DNA from: an uncultured Caulobacterales bacterium
GTDB taxonomy: Bacteria; Pseudomonadota; Alphaproteobacteria; Caulobacterales; Maricaulaceae
Length of the DNA: 48,043 bases
Direction of reading: 5' to 3'
NCBI GenBank assembly: GCA_937923965.1
Contig: CALDTL010000009.1
Span: 1 to 48,043 of the forward strand
Shown here: one piece after another, positions 1-7,230 of the stretch
Numbering within the stretch: position 1 is the stretch's first letter
Layout: each line of letters begins with the position of its first letter
The notes under the pieces: generated by a model
What the model was told of the DNA's origin: nothing
Database searches by the model: none
The model's input: only the letters and a program-made list of their open reading frames with translations
Position numbers and translations under genes: made by a program

Positions 1-719
1 TTTCGGTAGAGATTCATCCCTGTCTCAAATCCCGTGCGCCGATAGGCGTCAACGAAATGCTTACGGTCTTCATCGGGCAACACCACGCCTTTCAGCTCTG
101 GAGACCCTGCGGCCAAGAACTTTGCGAATTTTGTTGGGATATAGGTGAAGGTTTCATCCGCTACCTTCCCGGGCGGCGTCGAGCGGAACATGAGGCGAAA
201 AAATCCGTCAGGGTCCTTGGCGAACATTGCCGCAACCTCTGGCCCACGATCCCTAAATTCGATAAAATAGTGCTTTGCCCCGTTCCGTTTTTCTATGATT
301 TTCAGCGGCGGGGCTGGCGCGCGGGCGGTATGCGGCACGCAAATCCCGATCACGGCTTTTACACGCTGTGGTATCATCCGCGCGGCATGCCAAACAATCG
401 ATCCGCCCCAATCATGTCCGCAGATAATCGCCGCCTCATATCCATACGCGTCCAAGACGGATTCCATATCGCCGACCAGTTGCGGCATGGCATAATGAGC
501 CGGATCAAGCGGCGCGGAGGAGCGTCCAAAACCCCGCAAATCATAGGTCAGGACCCGGTAGCCGGCCTTCACCAAGGCCGGCACGGTGTTCTTCCAACTA
601 TAGGCAATTTCCGGCCAGCCATGCACGAGCAAGATCGGCGGGCCGTCGACGGGACCATCACTATAGGTCGCGATTTGAAAAGAATCAGAGGCAACGAAAC
701 GGGGTGTGTCAAAATCCAT
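1..719 (-). CDS. Epoxide-hydrolase-like alpha/beta hydrolase (3' end outside window)
   Basis: Reading the minus strand from an ATG at 719 gives an open frame of 239 codons that runs off the window edge, so the C-terminus with the catalytic His is not seen. The protein has the alpha/beta-hydrolase signatures: an HGWPE oxyanion motif at residues 33-37, YDLRGFGRSS at 59-68, and a GHDWGG nucleophile elbow at 101-106 with Asp103 as the expected nucleophile. Asp in that position is typical of soluble epoxide hydrolases and haloalkane dehalogenases, which form an ester intermediate on Asp and release it with water. HGWPE and GHDWGG together favour epoxide hydrolase. No signal peptide is visible, so it should be cytoplasmic. 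It is divergent from rpsU. Substrate cannot be told from sequence. Confidence 0.85.
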   Translation of the reverse strand, partial: MDFDTPRFVASDSFQIATYSDGPVDGPPILLVHGWPEIAYSWKNTVPALVKAGYRVLTYDLRGFGRSSAPLDPAHYAMPQLVGDMESVLDAYGYEAAIICGHDWGGSIVWHAARMIPQRVKAVIGICVPHTARAPAPPLKIIEKRNGAKHYFIEFRDRGPEVAAMFAKDPDGFFRLMFRSTPPGKVADETFTYIPTKFAKFLAAGSPELKGVVLPDEDRKHFVDAYRRTGFETGMNLYR

Positions 720-890
720 AGCGTTATTATGGCGCGTTTTTACATCGATACCACCCGATTTCGCGGGTATCTATCTGCAAATCCGCCCTTTACGACTGGG
801 GATAAACCCTCTAAGCACCCTCCAACTTACGGGCCCTGCACCTGATGCGGGGCTTTTGGCTTTTGAACACTAGAAATGAGATAACCAAGC

Positions 891-1127
891 ATGGTTGAGA
901 TTTACGTCCGTCAGAATAATGTTGATCAAGCGCTCCGCGCTCTGAAGAAAAAGATGCAAAACGAAGGCATCCTACGCGAAATCAAAGCGCGTAAGCATTA
1001 CGAAAAGCCATCTGAAAAACGTGTTCGCGAGCAGCAAGAAGCCGTTCGCCGCGCGCGTAAATTGGCGCGCAAACGCGCTCAAATCGAAGGTCTCATTCCT
1101 TCGAAAAAGAAGCCTAATCGCCGCTAA
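891..1127 (+). CDS. rpsU: 30S ribosomal protein S21
   Basis: This 78-residue, very basic protein matches the S21 family in length and in its opening ([10 protein letters not shown]) followed by the LRALKKKMQ and [13 protein letters not shown] segments. S21 sits on the platform of the small subunit near the mRNA exit and helps base pairing between the Shine-Dalgarno sequence and 16S rRNA. The C-terminal Arg/Lys-rich tail (about residues 48-78) is longer than in enterics, as is common in alphaproteobacteria. The gene appears monocistronic: a divergent hydrolase lies upstream and a strong hairpin with a T run (1152-1189) follows directly. No convincing Shine-Dalgarno is seen before the ATG, only a GAG ten bases upstream. 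Confidence 0.97.
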   Translation: MVEIYVRQNNVDQALRALKKKMQNEGILREIKARKHYEKPSEKRVREQQEAVRRARKLARKRAQIEGLIPSKKKPNRR

Positions 1128-1151
1128 GCGATAAGCTCGAAAGCCAAATTC

Positions 1152-1189
1152 AAAAGCCGTCTGGTGCAATTGCACAAGGCGGCTTTTTT
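1152..1189 (+). terminator. Rho-independent terminator after rpsU
   Basis: An AAAGCCG arm pairs with a GGCGGCTTT arm, and an inner GTGCAATTGCAC palindrome extends the hairpin; six T residues follow at once. It begins 24 bases after the rpsU stop codon, as expected for an intrinsic terminator of a short highly expressed gene. Confidence 0.85.
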
Positions 1190-1227
1190 AATGGCTGAAT
1201 TTGATTGCACTCAGGGCGCAGCTTGGC

Positions 1228-1707
1228 ATGTTTAGAGTCATGGCCACAGACACACGACAGCTCACCGGTAGAGAAATTGCTATCCTTCCAGACGCATTTG
1301 CAGCGGCCTTCGACGTGAAATCCGTGACCTTCATTGACCGAGCGCATAACCCTTTTGCAAAGAATAAAATCCTCTGCCGAGGCTTTCGCCTCTATTGGCC
1401 GAACCATCCCACAGATTTTACGCGCGAAACTCGCATCATCCAATCCCTGTTGGTGCATGAGCTCTGCCATGTTTGGCAATATGAAACGGGCCGCCTCACC
1501 GCATTTCGCTACCTCGTCGATCCGCGCAATTGGTCCTATAGCTATCGTGTCAGAACAGACGCCCGTTTCGACGATTACCCAACTGAAAAACAAGCGGACC
1601 TTCTGCAGGATTGGTTCCTCGTCAATCGCGGAGAGCCGGCGTTGAGATTCGACCCAAGAGGCCCGCGGCCCACGAAGGACTGGCTCAATACTATCGTCCC
1701 GTTTTGA
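1228..1707 (+). CDS. Small HELCH-motif protein (vgr-related / DUF4157-like)
   Basis: About 159 residues, with a zinc-metallopeptidase-like motif HELCHVWQ at residues 77-84 (His77, Glu78, His81). The opening (LTGREIAILPDAF) and the placement of HELCHVWQ resemble the short proteins annotated in alphaproteobacteria as vgr-related or DUF4157-like. No signal peptide or membrane segment is visible. No downstream Glu/His can be assigned as the third metal ligand with confidence, so protease activity is not shown. The frame is open from a TTG at 1201; ATG codons at 1228 and 1240 are better starts, and I chose 1228 for a weak AGGGCG upstream. It lies between rpsU and the convergent prfB and has no obvious functional partner. 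Confidence 0.7.
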   Translation: MFRVMATDTRQLTGREIAILPDAFAAAFDVKSVTFIDRAHNPFAKNKILCRGFRLYWPNHPTDFTRETRIIQSLLVHELCHVWQYETGRLTAFRYLVDPRNWSYSYRVRTDARFDDYPTEKQADLLQDWFLVNRGEPALRFDPRGPRPTKDWLNTIVPF

Positions 1708-1781
1708 CTGGCCCGCGCGTTAGCGGGATATTTAGGGGCGCAATTGCGAAACATCTGCGACCTTACATCAATGCCGCTTAA

Positions 1782-2895
1782 CTAGCTTTCAGCGTCAGCG
1801 CCCACGCGGGCGCTTAGGGCCGCTGCCATAAAGTCATCTAACTTTCCGTCCAGCACGCCCGAGGTGTCGGATGTCTCAAGCCCTGTGCGAAGGTCTTTGA
1901 CCATTTGGTAGGGCTGCAGAACATAGCTTCGGATTTGGTGTCCCCAGCCAATATCCGTCTTGCTATCAGCCAGCGATTGCGCCTCTTCTTCGCGTTTGCG
2001 AAGTTCTTCCTCATAGAGACGCGCGCGCAGCATATCCCAGGCCTGAGAGCGGTTCTTATGTTGGCTGCGGTCAGATTGACACTGCACCACGATACCTGAC
2101 GGCTCATGGGTAATCCGCACGGCTGAGTCGGTTTTATTGACATGCTGACCGCCTGCCCCCGACGCCCGATATGTATCGACGCGGCAATCGCTTTCGTCGA
2201 TGTCAATTTCAATGGTGTCGTCAATTTCAGGAAAGACCCAAACAGAGGCAAAGCTGGTGTGGCGGCGGGCGGAGCTGTCAAAGGGCGAAATACGCACCAA
2301 GCGATGCACGCCGGACTCGGTTTTCATCCAGCCGAAAGCATTCTCGCCTTTAATTCGCAAAGTAGCAGATTTAATCCCTGCCCCATCGCCGTCTTGGGCC
2401 TCCAAAAGTTCCGTCTTCATACCGCGCGCATTGGCCCAGCGCATATACATGCGTAGCACCATTTCGGCCCAATCCTGAGCTTCGGTTCCGCCCGCTCCGG
2501 GATGAATTTCGACGAAGCAATCATTGCCATCCGCCTCGCCGCTCATCAAAGCGATAAGCTCGGCAGCGTCTGCAGCTTTTTTCGTTTTCACCAAGGCGTC
2601 CGCAGCCGCATCCAAAAGCTCTGTGTCATCATCCATTTCAGCCAGCTCTGCGAGCTCCACGTTTTCAGATAACTCCGTTTGGATTTTTTTGATGGCCTCA
2701 AAACTGTTCTCCAGTTTCGACCGTTCTTGCATGAGCTTTTGAGCCTCTTGCGGATTGTCCCACAGGCTCGGGTCTTCGGCGAGGTTGTTTAGTTCCGCCA
2801 GTCGGCGTTCAGCAACATCCCAGTCAAAGACGCCTCCTCAGCAGCTCAATAGACTGCTGAATGTCAGTTTGCATTTGTAGGATATCGGCTCTCAT
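1782..2895 (-). CDS. prfB: Peptide chain release factor 2, with +1 programmed frameshift
   Basis: RF2 reads UGA and UAA stop codons and triggers hydrolysis of peptidyl-tRNA. The gene is in two frames. The ATG at 2895 opens a 23-codon zero frame that ends at an in-frame TGA (2826-2824); slipping +1 on CTT-TGA-C continues the long frame to 1782. The joined product is 370 residues, the usual RF2 length. In that numbering the anticodon-like SPF is at 203-205 and the catalytic GGQ at 248-250, almost exactly as in E. coli. An internal SD-like AGGAGG (2838-2833) lies one codon before CTT, the standard stimulator. A start at the downstream ATG (2730-2732) would lose the N-terminal domain. It is the last gene of the amiC-mrcA-prfB run, 18 bases after mrcA. 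Confidence 0.97.
2823..2838 (-). promoter_or_regulatory. prfB: prfB programmed +1 frameshift site
   Basis: Read on the minus strand: AGG AGG CGT CTT TGA C. The CTT-TGA-C slippery stop and the Shine-Dalgarno-like AGGAGG have the same spacing as the E. coli element. When RF2 is scarce, slow termination at UGA favours the shift, so RF2 controls its own synthesis. Confidence 0.96.
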
Positions 2896-2913
2896 GATGT
2901 CGCTGATATGGTC

Positions 2914-5895
2914 CTAGTAGATGCCGTCGTCCAGTGCTTTTTCAACGGGTTCCTCGGCGGTCTCTACAGGGTTCACTAGCTCGGGCAACGCCTCTGGAGT
3001 TTCCACTGGCATGTCTTCCGCCGCCGCGCCTTCTGGTGTCTCAACGAGACCGTCCGTCGCGGCATCTTCAGGGGCAACATCGACAGGCGCGTTTTCGGGC
3101 GCTCTGACATCCTCAATAGCGCCTTCTGCTCGCTCCAAAATATCGGTCAAATCGCCGTCTTCATCGGCAATGCCGCCTGCGGAAACCCCAGCCACATCAC
3201 CAGACACGTCTCCAGAATTGTCTTCAGGATTAATTTCGATTTGATCTGTCTCGGCAATCTCGTCTTGGATAGATCCTCCCAAGAACCCGCCCAGCGAGTC
3301 CGTGCCCGAGCCAAAGCGGGTTCTAGTCCCCAGCCCGCCAACTGTTGGCTCAGTGCCCGGCTTGAAAGCTTCCAAGATATAGTCCGGCGCGCCGATAAAG
3401 GACGGCTCCCCCGTGGTGCGATTAATCGGAGCCAATGTTACGCCATCCGGAATACGGAACGGAACTTTAGACTGATCTGCCAGAACTGTTTCCAAGAAAT
3501 CTTTGACAATTGGAACCGCCGAGCTCGACCCCGTTTCGCGCCCCATTTGCTCCGGCGTGTCCATGCCGACATATACGCCGACCACGAGGTCTGGCGAGAA
3601 GCCCATGAACCAATTATCGAAACTATCATTTGTTGTGCCCGTTTTCCCGCCCAGAGGTCGATTAAGGGCGCGCAGTTTTGCGCCTGTGCCGTTTTGTACC
3701 GCGCCCTGCATGATATATGTCACCTGATAGGCCGTAACAGGATCTATAACTTGCATGCGCGCATCCGGCAGTTCCGGCGGCGGGCCGCCCCGATATTCAT
3801 CTTGCTGACAGTCGGCGCAATCCACTTCAAACGCATTAAAGATCGTTTTACCGCTACCGTCTTGAACGCGGTCCAGAATGCGCGGCTCCACGGCCTTCCC
3901 GCCGTTAATCATAGCCGAATAAGCTGTTGCGAGGCGCAATAGAGTCGTTTCGCCCGCACCCAAAGCCCAAGCCAGTTCCGGCATCGGTTCGTCATAAATT
4001 CCAAAGCGTTTCGACAAGCTCATGACGGGCGCCATTCCCATTTCATTGGCCAGGCGAACCGTCATCGCATTTCGTGATTTTTCGATACCGAGCCGGAGAG
4101 TCGAGAGTCCGTAAAAATTACCGGCATTATAGTTTTCCGGCTTATAGAAGCGCTCACACTCATCTTCCTGGGCTTCATCATCGGCGCTGTCATCTTCGAT
4201 TCGGGCGTCTTGAACCCCCCGGAGCTCTAGCGTGCCTTGCTCATTTTCTTCGCATTCGACATCTTGTCTTTCGATGACGAAAGGTGCGTCCAAAACTTGG
4301 TCCGCCGGAGTAGACCCTAATTCCAACGCGGCGGCGTAGACGAAGGGCTTAAAGGCTGAACCCGGTTGGCGCTTGGCTTGCGTGGCGCGGTTAAACTGAG
4401 ATTGTTCGAAACTATAGCCGCCTATCATGGCCAAAACGCGGCCTGTATGCGGGTCCATCGCGAGCAATGCCCCATTGGCTTTCGGGACTTGGCGCAAGTT
4501 ATATTCCGTTGACGGATCTGCCCCTGCTTTAACGGGCTTGCGCTGAACCAAGATAACGTCGCCCGCTTTGAGAACCGATTTAACCGATTTCAACTCAGGT
4601 CCAACAGCGCCTTTCGGTAGGGCCTTCTTCGCCCAAACAATATCAGACAGCGCCATCGTGCCCTTGGCGTCCACCTCCGGGAAGGTCTCGCCCTCTTCCA
4701 GATCTGCCGGCGGCGCGAAGCCAAGCTTCGCTGATTTATCTGCGACCTCTAAAACGGCGGCGACACGCCAATCGCCTATGTCTGCGGGCGGTTTTACGGC
4801 GGCCAGTTGTTTTCTCCAATCCGACAAAGACTCAAATGACGTAAGCGGTCCGCGGTAGCCGTGGCGACGATCCATCATCTCAAGACCGCGCCTTAGCGCA
4901 CGGCGGCCCTCAAGCTGCATCGACGTATCCAGCGTTGTTCGAATGGACAGGCCACCCTCATAGAGCTCGTCCTCACCGTATAATTTATAGACCCTCTTTC
5001 GCGCCTCTTCGACAAAGTAATCTGCGGCAAGATACTCATCGCCCTCAAGGCGTTTCGTCCAATCAAGTTCAGCGGCTTTCGCAACATCCGCTTCATCTTG
5101 CGTGATGTAGCCATCTTCAACCATACGGCCCAAAATATAGGCTTGGCGGCCTTTCGCACGTTCAAAACCGCGCTCATCGTCAAGGCGATAATTCGCAGGT
5201 CCCTTTGGCACCGCGGCAAGGTAGGTTATCTCTTCAAGTGTCAAATCCTGCATCGGCTTACCAAAATGCTTCAAAGACGCAGCCGCAACGCCATAAGCGC
5301 CGCGGCCGAAGTAGATTTCATTCAAATAAAGCTCAATAATTTCATCTTTTGAAAGCGCTTTTTCCATCCGGCGGGCAATTGCGATTTCGCGAACTTTTCG
5401 CTTAATGCTGTAATCATCCCCAACAAGGAAGTTTTTCGCGACCTGCTGAGTCAGTGTTGAGGTTCCGCCAATCCGCTGCCCTCTGATTTTCTTCATGGGC
5501 GCAGAGAGCGCGGCCCGCGTGAGACCAATTGGGTCCCAGCCATTATGTTTGTAAAAGCGCTGATCTTCAGCGGAGACGAAGGCGAGCTGAAGCTCACGCG
5601 GGATGGTGTTGACTGGCACAAAAACGCGAGCCTGTTTAGAGAACTCATCAATTAGCTTGCCGTCCCCCGCATGGACCCGCGACATGACTGGCGGCTCATA
5701 TTCGGACAGACTTTCGACGCTTGGGAGGTCACGAGTCCATTTCACGAGCAAAATGAACAGGATAATCGCCGCGATTAACGTAAAAATCAGCCCCGCGCCG
5801 AATAGCCATTTTACGGCTTTCCAGAGCTTGGCCCGGCGCGATGTCGGCTGGGCGGTGTCAGAGTCTGTAAGTGTCTCGGTCATAGGTCGAATCAT
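2914..5895 (-). CDS. mrcA: Penicillin-binding protein 1A (bifunctional transglycosylase/transpeptidase)
   Basis: Class A PBP that polymerises lipid II into glycan and cross-links peptides in the periplasm. A cytoplasmic stub is followed by one membrane segment (about residues 31-52), then the GT51 domain with catalytic Glu110 in the SAEDQRFYKHNG motif. The transpeptidase domain has the acyl-serine motif SAFK (Ser513), SRN and KTGTT (Lys751). The last ~130 residues are acidic and rich in Pro, Glu, Ala and Asp with no fold I recognise, taking the length to 993, somewhat longer than typical PBP1A. A second ATG four codons in is an equally possible start. The gene lies between amiC (65 bases upstream) and prfB, a common alphaproteobacterial order, and is probably cotranscribed with both. 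Confidence 0.96.
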   Translation of the reverse strand: MIRPMTETLTDSDTAQPTSRRAKLWKAVKWLFGAGLIFTLIAAIILFILLVKWTRDLPSVESLSEYEPPVMSRVHAGDGKLIDEFSKQARVFVPVNTIPRELQLAFVSAEDQRFYKHNGWDPIGLTRAALSAPMKKIRGQRIGGTSTLTQQVAKNFLVGDDYSIKRKVREIAIARRMEKALSKDEIIELYLNEIYFGRGAYGVAAASLKHFGKPMQDLTLEEITYLAAVPKGPANYRLDDERGFERAKGRQAYILGRMVEDGYITQDEADVAKAAELDWTKRLEGDEYLAADYFVEEARKRVYKLYGEDELYEGGLSIRTTLDTSMQLEGRRALRRGLEMMDRRHGYRGPLTSFESLSDWRKQLAAVKPPADIGDWRVAAVLEVADKSAKLGFAPPADLEEGETFPEVDAKGTMALSDIVWAKKALPKGAVGPELKSVKSVLKAGDVILVQRKPVKAGADPSTEYNLRQVPKANGALLAMDPHTGRVLAMIGGYSFEQSQFNRATQAKRQPGSAFKPFVYAAALELGSTPADQVLDAPFVIERQDVECEENEQGTLELRGVQDARIEDDSADDEAQEDECERFYKPENYNAGNFYGLSTLRLGIEKSRNAMTVRLANEMGMAPVMSLSKRFGIYDEPMPELAWALGAGETTLLRLATAYSAMINGGKAVEPRILDRVQDGSGKTIFNAFEVDCADCQQDEYRGGPPPELPDARMQVIDPVTAYQVTYIMQGAVQNGTGAKLRALNRPLGGKTGTTNDSFDNWFMGFSPDLVVGVYVGMDTPEQMGRETGSSSAVPIVKDFLETVLADQSKVPFRIPDGVTLAPINRTTGEPSFIGAPDYILEAFKPGTEPTVGGLGTRTRFGSGTDSLGGFLGGSIQDEIAETDQIEINPEDNSGDVSGDVAGVSAGGIADEDGDLTDILERAEGAIEDVRAPENAPVDVAPEDAATDGLVETPEGAAAEDMPVETPEALPELVNPVETAEEPVEKALDDGIY

Positions 5896-5960
5896 TTGGC
5901 CGCGGAATGCGGCGATAATACGTTATTAGCTGGGCAATCCCAGATTATAAAGGCGCGTAT

Positions 5961-6821
5961 TCAGCGCTGATCCATATAGCGATCTATCGCGCGCTCAACG
6001 CTGCCAGTGATTTTATCGCGATAGGCTTTCGTCCTCAATCGTTTCTCATCCACGCCGTTCGACAAATAGCCGAGTTCCAAGAGGACTGCGGGAACATCAG
6101 GCGCCAAAAGGACATAATATCCCGCGCGGCGGTGAGAATTTCCGATCAGATCAACCTTTCCGCTCAATTCATTTAACAGAATTTCCGCAAATGCATCCGA
6201 CTGGCTTTTAGTCTTTCGCTGCGCAAGGTCGACCAAAATATCCCCGACGGGATCGGTTTGCTCTGATAGGTCCACGTCCAAAATCCAATTTTGATTATTG
6301 ACGATCCGCTTCTGGCGACCCTTCGCTCGATCAGCGAGCGTATAAACGGTCGCCCCTTTTGCGGACGAACCTGCCGAGTCAGCGTGAATAGAAATGAAGA
6401 GGTCGGCCTGACCTCTTCGGGCAATTCGCAATCGATCATCATGCTCGACGTAACTATCGCTCGTCCGCGTCAAAATAACGGTATAACGACCGGACCGGCG
6501 CAACCGATCCGCAAGCTCGTTAGCCGCTTTCGTTGTAATGACTTTCTCATGGGTCCCCTTCACGCCGATCGCGCCAGGATCGGTTCCGCCATGACCCGGG
6601 TCGATGACAATGACAGGTTTGCGCGCGATTTTAGCGGCGCTTTTGAGAGGTTTTAAAACGGGATAAGGTATCTGGCCCTTGAAATATCGCGCGCCGGGCG
6701 CGCGGGTCTTAGGAAGCACTATCTCTGTCCCAGGCTTTAAACTCGGAACGGGAACAGCCGCACTCGCGGGTATCGTCAGCAAGCTAAATAGAGACAACAG
6801 TATGAAAATGAAGCGAAACAC
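5961..6821 (-). CDS. amiC: N-acetylmuramoyl-L-alanine amidase (AmiA/B/C type)
   Basis: Zinc amidase that cuts the bond between muramic acid and the stem peptide, mainly during daughter-cell separation. A signal peptide (residues 1-22, ending ASA-A) exports it. The Amidase_3 domain starts near residue 69; its expected zinc ligands are His77 (DPGHGG), Glu92 (THEKVIT) and His146 (SIHADS), and Glu249 in LLELGYLSN is the catalytic acid. The N-terminal ~45 mature residues are Pro/Lys-rich and too short for an AMIN targeting domain, so septal localisation must come from elsewhere. It heads the amiC-mrcA-prfB run and is divergent from rne. The symbol amiC is used loosely for the single alphaproteobacterial amidase. 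Confidence 0.93.
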   Translation of the reverse strand: MFRFIFILLSLFSLLTIPASAAVPVPSLKPGTEIVLPKTRAPGARYFKGQIPYPVLKPLKSAAKIARKPVIVIDPGHGGTDPGAIGVKGTHEKVITTKAANELADRLRRSGRYTVILTRTSDSYVEHDDRLRIARRGQADLFISIHADSAGSSAKGATVYTLADRAKGRQKRIVNNQNWILDVDLSEQTDPVGDILVDLAQRKTKSQSDAFAEILLNELSGKVDLIGNSHRRAGYYVLLAPDVPAVLLELGYLSNGVDEKRLRTKAYRDKITGSVERAIDRYMDQR

Positions 6822-7230
6822 TATAATCTCCTATGCAGATATTAGGGTGAATAAAGTCTTATCGTGGGCCACAATGCGCCGCCGCGACGCGAATTTCTGG
6901 CCTTCGCCAAAACCGTTTACCGCTTAAACGCATTTCAGCTGACAAATGCTTTGCGCTCTTGTCAAAAATAAGGCAATCACCCCATCGGAACTCGAGCCTG
7001 GCTCGCTGATACGCAGCGCCCTCGAGCCGTCCAAGGTGACGACATAATCTGTCCTCATCTTTACTCGAAAGTTTTTATGTACGCCGCGCATTTAACAGCA
7101 CTGACAAAAAGGACCGCATTTACGGCCTATATGTCACTGCGCCCGGCAACCCTGAACCCTATTCACTCATTTTTTGCCTCGCAGCGACCGACCAGAGGTC
7201 GGGGCTCCGCGCGAGCGCCTGGAGAACACC
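6822..7230. promoter_or_regulatory. Divergent amiC/rne intergenic region and rne leader
   Basis: About 410 bases without a supported gene; the short frames here have no coding character that I can defend. It must hold the promoters of amiC (leftward) and rne (rightward), but I find no convincing -35/-10 pair with correct spacing. Visible structure: CGAGC-CTG-GCTCG near 6995, and a perfect 6-bp hairpin CCGACC-AGA-GGTCGG at 7188-7202, 19 bases before the rne Shine-Dalgarno (GGAG, 7221-7224). A long leader would fit the known feedback control of RNase E on its own mRNA, but that is inference. Confidence 0.5.
7188..7202 (+). other. Short perfect hairpin in the rne leader
   Basis: CCGACC-AGA-GGTCGG, a six-base-pair stem with a three-base loop, lies 28 bases before the rne start codon. 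No T run follows, so it is not a terminator. It could be part of a 5' untranslated structure involved in rne autoregulation; this is not proven. Confidence 0.45.

Noticed and set aside
57-845. A 262-residue plus-strand frame at the left edge
   Set aside because: It is antisense to the epoxide-hydrolase-like gene, which has clear catalytic motifs; the plus-strand product has no family features.
2730-2732. prfB start at the internal ATG
   Set aside because: It would give a protein lacking the N-terminal domain; the upstream frameshift signal and homology show the real start is 2895.
3241-3942. A 233-residue plus-strand frame inside mrcA
   Set aside because: Antisense to the transpeptidase domain, with no start signal and no recognisable motifs.
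7095-7135. Sigma-70 promoter for rne (CTGACA ... TATATG)
   Set aside because: The spacer is 21 bases, too long for a standard promoter, so I did not call it.
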